Assembly: GCA_900169235.1 (NCBI GenBank)
Contig: FWCC01000399.1
Coordinates: 159,528 to 223,527 of the forward strand
Direction: 5' to 3'
Source of the DNA: Zarea fungicola
Lineage: Eukaryota > Ascomycota > Sordariomycetes > Hypocreales > Cordycipitaceae
DNA length: 64,000 nucleotides
In this document: positions 46,772 through 56,965 of the stretch, in pieces
How positions within the stretch are numbered: the stretch's first letter is position 1
How the letters are laid out: each line of letters starts with the position of its first letter
Position numbers and translations under genes: made by a program
Notes under the pieces: generated by a model
What the model was told of the DNA's origin: nothing
Seen by the model: the letters and a program-made list of their open reading frames with translations, nothing else
Database searches by the model: none

Positions 46772-49105
46772 TTACCATTTGTAAAGATCTGGAAGTGACT
46801 CTCCTAGTTCACTTTCCAATACGGTACGATGGACACTTAACAGTATGCTCGTAGCTTCTGAAAAAGTGCCAAGAGTATCAGCATCTCTGAACTCAAAGAA
46901 CCACTTTTCAAATGGCCGAAAGGCGTTAGAAACTCTGTCTCTGTCTCGTCGCCCAAATTGGTCCACCAGGGAACATGCTTGCACAATAAGTGACAGCAGC
47001 ACCAGATGGCGATAAGTTGCTGCGTGGCGGCGACGTTGGCCATCATCCAGCTGTATCTTTGCATGATCATACATCAAAGGCAGCCAAGTAAATATAAATT
47101 CCGGGACAAATGCCATTGCCCTGCGCAAGTAACGAATTCTGGCCGGCAGAGGTTGCTCACTTTCGCCATATCTCATTGTTCCAAAGAATCTGCCCAGAAT
47201 GTCGCCGAGTGTCTCATCTGTAGCGCCTGAACCGTCCTTTTGCTTCATTCGAAACCGCGTTTCCGCCTCTGAATGTAACAGGGTAGCGAGTGAATCGGCG
47301 GTAATTTGGAATAAGTTTGCGATGTCGTAGTTGATGGTTTCCCACACGAAGCGGCAGAAGCATACTGCTTGTCGAGGCTCTTCTAAGAAACCGCCAGACT
47401 GCACTCTAGGAGAAAATTCAAATGAGCAGGGATAACGCGTGCCATTGATTGCTGATATCACCTTCCTTTGAATGTCATCCTCATGGCAGTCGTGCCAAAG
47501 TTGAACTATCAGTTGCAACAGACCTATATTTGCCCTGGATAGGAGATTTGCTGTTTCACCGTCAAGCTGAAGTATTGCTTCCCATGACAGGTCCATCCCT
47601 TGAACTACCCAGGACTGGCAATCCTGAACTTCCAGAAGCACTGGGCATAGTATCTTTAGGCGGCTGACAATCATCCTCTTAATATGTATCAACATATCCG
47701 AAGTTGCATTACGGAGGATGCTGATGCTGTCGAGCTCAAAATTTAATGCACCTAAAAGGGGTACAGCCACAGCTCTATGTTTGCCTGCAAACAATTTATC
47801 GCAGTGCCTGAAAATTTCACGCATAAATGGTCGGCATATCCATTCCAAGTCACCCACGTAGTTCTCCAGATCTGGATCAAAGTACGACAGCGCGCTTCTC
47901 CACCGTGCGGCCCGGAGTGGAACGAAGCACGATCTGAATGACGCCTTTAAGCTGTCCGGAAGGAACGTACAGCATATCTCGAGCCCAATACCATGTATAG
48001 GGTCCCGACATTTGATGAATTCGAAAGCCTTGGTGGCCATTGATTGACGATGCGTCTCGCCTAAGTCGCCTTCTTGCGCAGGCAAACTACCATCTAAGTA
48101 AAGCACAAGGTTAGCCAACGGCCAAAACATTGCAGATTTAAAAAGGTAATAATATATACCAAAGCCGAAGTTAAGAAGCTCTAGATCTGAAAACTTGTCG
48201 TAAACATCGCAAGTCCACTGTGGACTAGTCGTTTGTGCGAGTCTCTTTGTCCAAAACAGGAAGCAACTGTGACACGGACGTTTCCCGGAGCACTGTAGTT
48301 TTAGTCAGCTTCTGAAAAAAAATGATATAAATAAAGTGTTAAATTTAGCCATGCTGTACCTTCTTGCGGCGAAACGTACATAACAGACACGAGCCTCCCG
48401 CAGCGGCCACCTCATCTCGTTCTATTTGTGCCTGCCGCGTTCGAGATCGACTAGGCCAAGGACTACAGCCAAGGAGATCGGGGATTAAAATGCCTCCCCG
48501 AGGAGGCGAGTGCTTTTTTTTGCCCTCGGCCAGCGTGACGAATGGGTTTGGTCGTTTAGGCCCAAGTGGAAGAAGCGCAGTACTGATGGAAGGAGATGCA
48601 CAATTATCAACCACGGACGTTTGATCTTGTATGACTTGGTCAGAGAATTGCATCAATTGACCATGACCCAATGAGACATCGCTTTGGAATGGGGTTCCAT
48701 GCATCTGCGATGATCCAAAACTATCATGTGGGGTACTTGAATGCGTGAGATCTATCTCTCGCAAGGTAACAAATTCGTGATAAGCTGGTGACGCTTCGTT
48801 CCCTGCACGGGAGGTCAGTTTTTTTATCCCCAGATTGCCGTGCGTTACTTGCCTTTGCAATAGCGGTTGGTACCATGAACGGCAAGTTCTGATGAGGCTG
48901 CATTAATATGACTATTGTCGCTAGTTTCACAGCTAGAATCAGCGTTTGGAGAGAACTGCGCAATAACATCCGGCTGCTTTATGCTAGGAACAGAAATTAG
49001 TTCCACTACCGACGTCGAGTGGCTATTCGAGCTGGCTTCGTCAAAGTCAAAGAATTCCTCCATCATTTCATCTCCCAATCTCTTGCCTTGACTTGGCTGT
49101 GACAT
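46772..49105 (-). CDS. Zn-cluster (C6-like) regulator with a GC-AG intron
   Basis: Three exons (minus strand): 49105..48853, 48802..48360, 48292..46772, giving 738 residues. The first intron has a GC donor (aaag|gcaagt) and a 50 bp length; GT alternatives break frame. The second intron falls inside the zinc motif. The Cys pattern is Cys223-x2-Cys226-x6-Cys233-x5-Cys239-x2-Cys242, with the next Cys only at 260, so the sixth ligand is displaced from the usual 6-9 spacing. Residues 1-200 are acidic and Ser-rich; the C-terminal 500 residues are mostly helical and end EDLYKW-like (LPDLYKW). It probably acts in the nucleus. The family resembles fungal proteins with an 'RK.G.C..C...K..C....PC..C' motif that I know only as uncharacterised. 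It is convergent with the ATPase gene, so any shared control would not come from a common promoter. Confidence 0.78.
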
Positions 49106-50331
49106 TGTTGTGATGTGGCCAGGAGTGTCTTGCAATCTTTAGGTTGTTTGACGAATTTTGTCTCTCGAAAAGGGACTATATCCAACAATATTCTCTAAAG
49201 GCATATGCTTTAAAGTAACACGTTACCTTAGCTTTGTGAGTCTGCGTTTTCTGAAAGTTGTATTAGTGCGTATATATATAGAGTTGCTGGCTGGGCTGAA
49301 ACAGCTGCGGTCTCCCGACTCCAAAAATGGAATAGTCAGTTACCTGATGGCTGGTTGACGTGGACCACTCACTCCCGAAGCCTAGAGGAGCCTACAGCAG
49401 CAGATTTTAGCCCAACTGGTGTACCTATTTATGAGACAAAGAAGCTGCCAGAGAAGTTTATTTATTCCATACGGAACAGAACCAAAGGTCTATAGTATTA
49501 TTGCCTTGCGTTTTAATAAGGGTCTCTATATATATTACTCTTCTTTGGGCAACACTTACAGTACTCCCTCCTACATCGCTACTTGTTGCGCTAGGTGGGT
49601 CTTCCAGATGCTGGAGACCCTAAGAAGCGACACGCAAGCACGGCGTGAAATACTTAAATCATATATTTAATATATTGGCTAGGGGCACTCTAATATATTC
49701 AATTAAAAGTGCACCTTGTAGAAGATATCCTCAGCCATACAAGAACATTACGCTATTTCTATATAGATATAGTGGTGATGGACTGAAGAAGGCAGAGACT
49801 CTGGTCCTGTACTATGATAATTGTGAAGCTCAATAGAAAAGGATGCTCGTTCTCAATTGAGCTTAGTAGATAGTGAAGGATCTGGAATTATCGCTGGCTG
49901 GTCGAATGTATCAACCAGTCAGCTCCCTGCTTTGTAAATGCTTCTTTCCAGGTAACTGTCTCACAACGGGCTCGGTCTTACTCTTTTACAAGAGTAAGGA
50001 TGAAAGATAGGTATTCCTGGCGGGGAAGCGTATTTAGAGGAAGACAACTTTTTTATACCGGTCATACAATGAAACGACGTAGCTGCTCATCTCCAACGCC
50101 AGAAAGGACATGGTGTAGCTGCCTTGCATTAGAAGGAGAGCGGGGTTCCGGCGCTGAGTGCTGTTGACCGGCGCCGAAACTTTTATTAACGAGGCAGTAA
50201 AATCCAGCCTTGCAGACGGGTTTGACTGAATATCGGGATAGCCTCGGCAAAGTGTCTTTTTCATCGGGAAAAAGAAATTGCACAGCACTATAAAACAAGA
50301 ACTTACAATGGAAAGCTGGCTATTGTCCAGC

Positions 50332-50410
50332 ACATACGACCATAGATATCAGAGAACTCGGGGTCCCGTCAAGCTCTTTTACACGGACTTGAGTCTCTTG
50401 AAACTAGCTA
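50332..50410 (+). pseudogene. 5S rRNA pseudogene, 5' half
   Basis: Begins ACATACGACCATAGATAT, identical to the start of the interrupted 5S gene at 53379, then CAGAGAACTCGGGGTCCCGTC, a recognisable 5S helix/loop region. After about 65 bases similarity fades; no '..AGCGAA' or GTTGTATGT end follows. Confidence 0.7.
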
Positions 50411-50709
50411 GCCTGCCTCCATTTGTAGGGTAAAGTGTTTCCAGTTTTTGGAGGCTACTCGTCCTCCTACCCAGCCAGGCATACACCGTTTTGCGACCGT
50501 TTAATACCATGCTGTCTCGTTTTAGTGGAAGGAATATGACCATATTGCCACTAATAGTCAGCATTCCCTAGGTCCAGCTGACGCGACTCTAGGCGGCTAG
50601 CCTGACCAACTAGCTGAGAGCTGACCCTTTGCTGCCAAAGATTCTCACTAATGAATTGTGAAAAAGATTTATTCATTGATATAATGCAGATTTCTGTACC
50701 CTACTGTTA

Positions 50710-50822
50710 CACATGAACGTAGATGTCAGAGAATTCAAGGTTGGTCAAACTCTTTACACGCACCACTCTCTCGAAATCGGCTCGGCTACCTACCTTTCGA
50801 CCATTCGATCTGGTTATGCTAG
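50710..50822 (+). pseudogene. Degenerate, near full-length 5S rRNA-like copy
   Basis: Head acatgaacgtagatgtcagag matches the 5S start with substitutions. The middle includes ggctcggctacctacc where 5S normally has the Pol III internal control region (GGTTAGTAGTTGGGT), and a faint 3' similarity follows. Changes in that control region suggest it is not transcribed. Confidence 0.5.
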
Positions 50823-51487
50823 CGTGCTTACGCCTGGGCACCGCGGAAAACATATTCATGAATTGCCGCGCATTCTGTCTAAATTGTGACCGCCGCTCTT
50901 GAAAGGTGCGTGAGAAGTCCGCACACCGTCCTAGAATTTATTCAGTCAAAAGTTCTTATGTGGTTAATATCTGTTCTGAGCGACGCCTCCGCATCTTGCA
51001 TGCAAAACTGATGAAGCTCTCCTGAGCCTGGTGTTACCCAGTGTCCTTGTCACATTTCTGTTGGCAGCAAAGCTGGCCCACAGTCAAACGTCTGCGCTTT
51101 TGGTTGAAGAGCAACCCTTCTGGCGCAATTTTCCGCGGGAGGAAGCGTCCTAGCAAGCTGAGTTGCAGCCAATATGCAGGTAAAATGAGGTGAACCCCTT
51201 GACAATTCGCCCGCCATGCAGCAGGCGGGCGGGGTTCTGCACGTTGCGGAGTAGGGCCAAGGCATTTGCAAGTAGGATTCGGTTCTTCTACCCCCTATCG
51301 CCGCGGCTTGGTATTCATTCTCCTTTGTCTTGTGATCCGTACATGCAAGATATCAAAGACGAGAGCCCAGCCGCGACTGACGGCAGCAAGGCGACGGCAA
51401 AACTCGTACTGGAAGCTGGTGCCGCCATTTATAGCCGCAGACCACCCCAAATTCGGCGGCTCTTCAAAGAAGACGAGAACGAGAACG

Positions 51488-52854
51488 ATGACAAGCACCT
51501 CGGCCGGGCAAATAACCCCGACGACCAACGTGGGCCCGCTGCCTTCCGCCATACCAGCTGGTAAATGCAATGTGATGGGCCTCAGGACCGACTGGGGAGG
51601 CCATATACAGAGTTCCACGACGACTTCAACCCTGCAGCTTGAGCGCAACTTTGCCAATTTGTACGGAGCGGGCGGCAACATCATCGGCACCTGCCTCCCA
51701 GAAAAATACTTTGACAGCGTCAGCAGCAAATTAAGCCCCATCTTTGGTCCTGCCACTGCCTGTCCAGCTGGCTACGCGCCCATGTGCACCTTGGTCGCCA
51801 TCGGTGCCACTGTTCCCGCCGCGCCAACCGTGAGACTTTGGACCGCTCTGGCCACCAACGATGCGGCCATTGGCTGTTGTCCTAGGTACTACTTTTATTC
51901 TCTTCTTTACTACAACCTAGTTATTCCTTTTCTTGGCTTATTATCCAATCTATTTAAGCGCTAGAGATTTTTCCATTGTCTTACTAACCCACTATCCTTG
52001 AAACTATTAGTGGCTATACTTGCGCCGATGACCTTGGCATGTATTCTTGCGCATCAACCTTCCAGTCAGGCGAGTCAAGCCCGTTCGTTTTACTCTCAAA
52101 CTGGTCGTCAACCGCCGAAATCTACGCTAACGCGCAAACAACGGTCATCGTTCGCGCCCTCAAGCTAATCTATGCGTCCATGCAATCCAGCACACAACCC
52201 AGCACTCTACCTCGTACCGAATCTACACAACGTAGCTCTGAACCGCATACAGCATCTCCGCAACCCAACAACACTCACACCCGTACTGGGCTCTCCCTGG
52301 GCCAGAAAGCAGCAATTGGTGTTTGTGTTCCCTTGGCCGTATTGTCGTTGCTAATTGGGCTGCTCTTCATCCATCGCAGGTATAAGAGAAGGGCTGCAGA
52401 GAAGACGCAGAGCAAAGACTTTGCAGCCGATACATTCCGGAAATCAGAGCTTTACGGGTCCAGCAAGCTTCCTATCGAGCTTGAAGCAGCCCGAAATGCA
52501 GGTGACACAAAGGCTGCTGCCAACTCATCTCTACTTTTGATGGGGCTGCCTGAAGCCGAGAGGCAGCATGTTTCGCCACATGAGATTGCTGAGCTACCTG
52601 GTATTGGTGTGGTGCCGCCCGTGTCATCGCGCGCCGGGAATCCGCCCGTTGTGCAAAGGAAACCAGTTGCCGGTAGCCAATACTCTCCGCCGAATCAGGA
52701 TTTTAGCTTCACGGGCTTTGAGAGCCATGACCAGTCCCCGACCACGGCCCAGGACGCGCCTAATCGAGTCGTGAGTGACGTTAGTTTTGTTTCGGGAGAA
52801 AATACGACCCCAGCGGAGAGCAAATCTGCCCCTGGAAGCCAATGCAACAGTTGA
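51488..52854 (+). CDS. Single-pass membrane protein with CCPSGY cysteine-rich ectodomain (paralogue A)
   Basis: Two exons, 51488..51885 and 52011..52854, with a 125 bp intron (gtacta...actaac...tag), give 413 residues. The N-part shows 'NVGPLP', a Cys-rich domain 'CLPEKYF...GPATACPAGYAPMCT' and CCPSGYTC formed exactly across the splice. A Ser/Thr/Pro-rich stalk comes next, then one TM helix (about residues 255-280, AIGVCVPLAVLSLLIGLLF) with a basic stop-transfer HRRYKRR, and a roughly 150-residue cytoplasmic tail. There is no classical signal peptide; I recall that fungal members of this family often lack one. Function unknown; the layout resembles cell-wall sensors. The product shares its plan with the gene at 54398-55505. 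Confidence 0.8.
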
Positions 52855-53378
52855 GTTGGTGCCGTGGAATAGCTGTGCGTATGCATGATCGTCTGGCTGG
52901 TAGGATGCCAATGTCATGCTGGAGTTGCATGTTTTTAATTACATAGGCTATTGGTAAAAGGATTTCGCTAAAAGGCCAAAGTTTTACGGGTGTTTGTGGA
53001 TGGCATTAGATCTTCTGGTCCATGTTGAAGCTATATATTCAGCTCGCCCAGGTCTTGCCGTGCAGCAGCAGGTCAACCCGGTTGCCTTTGAGATTTTGTC
53101 GTGATCAGTAATTTGAGGTTACCTTGGAGGTTTCTTATTAACGGCAGGGCTACGTTCTTTTCGTTCTACATGGTAGTATGCCTTTTCAGATTATAGTACG
53201 CCAACGTTTTCTAAAATTCTATTTCGTGGCTTATATATAAATGGAATATGTTTTTAAGCTCGTTAAAAACTTAGTTATTATACATTCATTGTGGCAATCA
53301 TCTTCTTCTTTCAAGCTCTCTCCCCCGAGCACTGAGCCTTTGCATCTCGGTATAACTTAGGATTGCTCCGAGTTTGAT

Positions 53379-53426
53379 ACATACGACCATAGATATNNNN
53401 NNNAGCGAACACCGGCTGTTGTATGT
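53379..53426 (+). rRNA. 5S rRNA gene, middle lost in an assembly gap
   Basis: ACATACGACCATAGATAT (53379-53396), then Ns 53397-53403, then AGCGAACACCGGCTGTTGTATGT (53404-53426). The two ends can pair as 5S helix I (ACATACGAC with GTTGTATGT, including a G-U). A T-rich tail (aattttttaatttt) follows, as for Pol III termination. Fungal 5S is about 118-120 nt, so the 7 Ns stand for roughly 75-80 missing bases. Confidence 0.85.
53397..53403. other. Assembly gap (7 Ns)
   Basis: The only undetermined bases in the window. The gap falls inside a multicopy gene, and its length is clearly shorter than the missing sequence. Confidence 0.95.
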
Positions 53427-54347
53427 ATTTAATTTTTTAATTTTGTTCTTCATTTTTTTTTTCATGTGTGGATGTAAAGGTCAAGTTTTGAAAAACGAAA
53501 TCAATGTCTTTTCTGCCTAATTTAAAGTGGTGTGCTACAGGCAGCCACAAAACGCCATGCGACCGCATTTGGCGGCTCCCTACCACTTGAAAAAGCAAAA
53601 CACTTGCTGCAGACTCCGCACCAAACCAAATACCAGCACACTTCCGGCTCGCCCGCCCCAACTATGACGATTTCCAAAGATATGTGCTACTGTGTCATTG
53701 TGGCCAGTACTCTACCATATACTGCTCTTCCGTCTCGACAGCCGGAGGGCAGCTTGCGCATGCGCGTACCAAATGGTTGCTTAAGAAGGGTAAAATACGT
53801 GAAAAAAGAAGAAAAAAAAAGAACAGAAAAGAAGGACAAAAATGACGTCAAGTACACAGAAGTTATTGTGTATATAAAAAAAGTTCCCCAACTCTCCAAT
53901 TCATAAGGTCTAGGAGAGGAGTACGTGAAGTGCCCCGTTCCGCCAGGCTCACAAAGTACCAGCAGGTCAAGACACGACTGGGCAGCCACAACGACGTAGG
54001 GTAGAGGTTTTCTCTATACTATATACATGGTAATAGACAGAAAGCGCAAGGCTCAGGCAAAAGTGTCAAGGTGGCAGCATGCCAGCCATGTTGTCCTCAG
54101 CAGTGCACTGGGCAAGTTCCTCTGGTTAGGCACTAACGTAGCCGCTAGCGGGAGGCGCATCTACAAGGGACGGCCCTCCACTGCTACCCCGGCCACGACG
54201 GGCGCTAAATCCCCTGAGGCTGCCGATGGCACTAAACCATCCCCAACACTTGCGACAATCCCAGCGCACGGATTGCGTTACGCATGCTCGTTGGTTTTTT
54301 TTTTCTTTCCTATTTTCGCTCTCTTGAAACTATTGTCAATACCAACT

Positions 54348-54393
54348 AATTGTAGCTAGGCTTGAGTTGCCAATTGTAGCTAGGCTTGAGTTG
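54348..54393. repeat. Short direct tandem duplication
   Basis: aattgtagctaggcttgag with 3 more identical bases is present twice, at 54348 and 54372 (24 bp period). It lies just 3' of the minus-strand membrane protein gene. Confidence 0.8.
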
Positions 54394-54397
54394 TACA

Positions 54398-55505
54398 CTA
54401 CAGAGTTCCAGTCTGTTTAGGCGCCAAAGGTCTAATCACCTCTCCTCCATCCAGCTCAGCCACCACGGTTGCGCGAGATGAGCCAGGAGTTTGTGTTTCA
54501 TTGGATAGTTCAGAGATTTGTGCGTTGTTGCCCGCTAATTCGCTTCTCGCCTTCTCCTCTGATGCAAGCTCCGGTTTTCCATGTGCATCCCGCGCCTCAG
54601 GCTCGGGCCGAGTGCCTATTCGAGATCGTTGTCTGCGCTTGTATAAAATCAGAAGCCCGGTTAGAAGGAGAATCACCACAAGCGCTACCGCTACGGCTAT
54701 GCCGGCCTTGGCACCAGCGCTGAGCGAGGAAGAGGAGGAAGAGGAGGAAGAGGAAGAAGTAGTGGTGCTGCTGGGAGGCCCCGCCTGTGCCGATGTAGTC
54801 GTGGTGGTGTTGGTATTGGTCGTCAAAGGAGCGCTCGACTGGCGTATGTAGACAACCTGAGGTATATAACCACCGCATGCTGATGCTGAATTGACGGTTG
54901 TGGATACCAAACGAGTTACAGGGTCGCCATGGGAGTCACGTTCGCAGCCGCCGACATCAGTGACAGTGACAACCTGGTTACTTGTTGCACACGAGGTACA
55001 ATAATAGAAGTAGCCGTATCCCTCACTGGCACAAGCATAACCACTGTTGAAAGGGCGCATAAAAAATCAGCAGAAATGTAGCATGGTGGACGGCAATGTA
55101 GGAGTCCTACCTTGGACAGCAACCAATGGCAGCTTGACCGCTACTGAGAGCGCCCCAAACAGTGGCGGATGGCATTTCTGATTCCATGGGCCCAACCCTG
55201 GTACAGCTAGGTTCGTAACCCCCTGGACAGGCCGTTGCTGGCGAGAAGACGGGGAGTACTTTGGCCACGGCGATCCCCTCAAACGCAGCCTTGTATTTGC
55301 TGGGAAGACAGCCATCCTTTACAACAAGAGTGTTAAAGTGATAGTCACATGTGTGTCCAACATTCCATATGGCGACTTCACCGTTTGTTCCATCGATAAA
55401 TTGTACAATGTTTTCATCGGTGCAACTGGCGCTCAGGGTGAATGTTGTTGGAAGCGGTCCGACCGTAGCAAGAGCCTGGTCGTTGGTGGTAGTTGTTGCA
55501 ACCAT
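54398..55505 (-). CDS. Single-pass membrane protein with CCPSGY cysteine-rich ectodomain (paralogue B)
   Basis: Two exons (minus strand): 55505..55111 and 55043..54398, with a 67 bp intron (gtagga...caacag), give 346 residues. I chose the ATG at 55505 because MVATTTTNDQALATVGPLPTT aligns with the start of paralogue A; further upstream residues lack a counterpart. The ectodomain has 'GCLPSKYKAAF', 'FSPATACPGGYEPSCT' and CCPSGYACA, again built across the intron at the same point. A Thr/Ser stalk with a run of Ser leads to the TM helix (about 233-255, AGIAVAVALVVILLLTGLLILY) and a basic KRRQRSR stop, then a cytoplasmic tail. It shares intron position and phase with the gene at 51488, pointing to duplication followed by divergence. 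Confidence 0.82.
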
Positions 55506-56965
55506 TGATTGTAATAGTTTTCGCAAAAGAAGAAGCACTAAATAAAAGCAAATGAACGACGTTTCTCCTTTGAAAGAAGAATAATAGTCAAAGCAATTCG
55601 ACAAGACAAGTCAAGCAAGTGGAAAAGGGGGTTTCATGCTGGGGTTCATCCTTCTATTTGAATACCCCGCTCACATGCAGGACGGATATTTCCCTCCCCG
55701 TCCCCCTCTCCCGGGCCAGCGCTGCATTTCTTTACATTGAACGTGTCGGAACAGGGTGGGACTCCAAATACAATCGTATTGGCGTTTTGGGTCATTCGTC
55801 TATTGGTTGATAGCCGGCAGTGTGCGCTCCGTGTACTGGTAGAAGCGACCATCACCACCCATGGAAATATGCCCATCAAAACATTGGGGCTGATCCATCT
55901 GTCGGCGAATGAGAGGCCTGTGCATTTGGCCCTGCAGCCGCTGGGCGCATAGTACATCTATAATGCGAATAGAGAAGAATGTGAGGCTCTTGTTGGAACG
56001 GCCACTATGAAAAGATTGAGACTAGATGTGGAGGATGATTGCTCATCTGCATCCAGAAGGCAAGGACTAATTTTAGACGTATACAAGTAACCTGGCTCAT
56101 GAGCCCTTTCACCGGCATCGTCACCTGGCGTAAGAAACGTATTGGTATTAGCAAAGGATTGTAAACACTCTACCCTCGTCTGCCACTTTCTTTTTGTTCA
56201 CGACTGACGAATAGAATACGTGCACTTGTTTTGATCTTCATTAACATCAATGATTCTTTATATTACTTGTTTCTCGGGGCTACCAATCTCACTACTAGGA
56301 GCCGCTAGCCGATCCCTGACTGATGCGAACCGTTGGATTAGATCTGCGCACGGTGGCACTTTGATCGCCGCCTAACCTCCAGCCCTACACTAGACACACC
56401 ATCAATACTTTCCACCCGCATGGTTGGCGCAGACAAGACATGCTCTCTGCATCATGGCAAATGTACAGAGGTCATATTTGACTGGACTTGGATAGTCTAG
56501 CTATATCGAGAGAAAAAAGGACAAGAGAGCGAAAACCAGCAATAATTCATTCAAAGTTCGTACAATGCCTTACAACAACATTTTATGTCTGTGCGGCGAA
56601 ACCATCGAGTCTTTAGATTTATGGCGTCGGTGTGGCACGCGGATCGTTCCGCTCAAGACACCTCGCAGGACAGTGTCTCAGGCGGCCAGTATTGAGCTAC
56701 CAGACCCCTTTTTGGGTATGCCATGAAACTAATAGGCATGTAAACCAATAACTACTAGTTTACTATTTCATAACTAATAATGAAGCCTCCCTGAGTAGAC
56801 TGCAACACTCCCTTCAACGCGTGCCCAATGTCCACTACTGAGAATGCCCTGCCAGGTCCTCGTCGCTTCCCTCTGTTAGCTTAAAATACTTCTTTACCTG
56901 CATGCTAGCCTCTTACTCTCAACTTGCCGACTATACAAATCCTCACAAACTGCTCCACGCTGCTC
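55506..56965. other. Intergenic region
   Basis: 1.5 kb between divergent genes, so it should include both promoters. A 54-codon ORF at 56565-56729 (MPYNNILCLCGETIES...) has a C-x-C and a possible intron donor at its end but no recognisable family. Other frames are not persuasive. Confidence 0.45.

Larger units (their letters stand above)
49106..51487. other. AT-rich, repeat-bearing spacer
   Basis: 2.4 kb. 49200-50050 is AT-rich, with short frames such as 49419-49670 that look like eroded coding sequence but cannot be assigned. It contains the 5S-like copies at 50332 and 50710. From about 51190 composition rises in GC towards the next gene. The picture is consistent with mutated repeat relics, perhaps RIP-altered, but I could not compute dinucleotide indices. 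Confidence 0.5.
52855..54397. other. Convergent spacer with the interrupted 5S gene
   Basis: 1.5 kb between two convergent paralogues. It includes the 7-N assembly gap inside a 5S rRNA gene (53379-53426) and a 24 bp-period direct duplication (54348 and 54372). Frames at 53532-53906 and 54027-54359 are low-complexity or basic and not supported. Confidence 0.5.

Noticed and set aside
53532..54359. Plus-strand ORFs between the membrane-protein paralogues
   Set aside because: Low-complexity Lys/Glu or basic composition, no conserved motif, no promoter signal.
55960..56040. A short minus-strand open stretch upstream of a stop near 55810
   Set aside because: About 75 open codons without ATG context, motif or splice partners.
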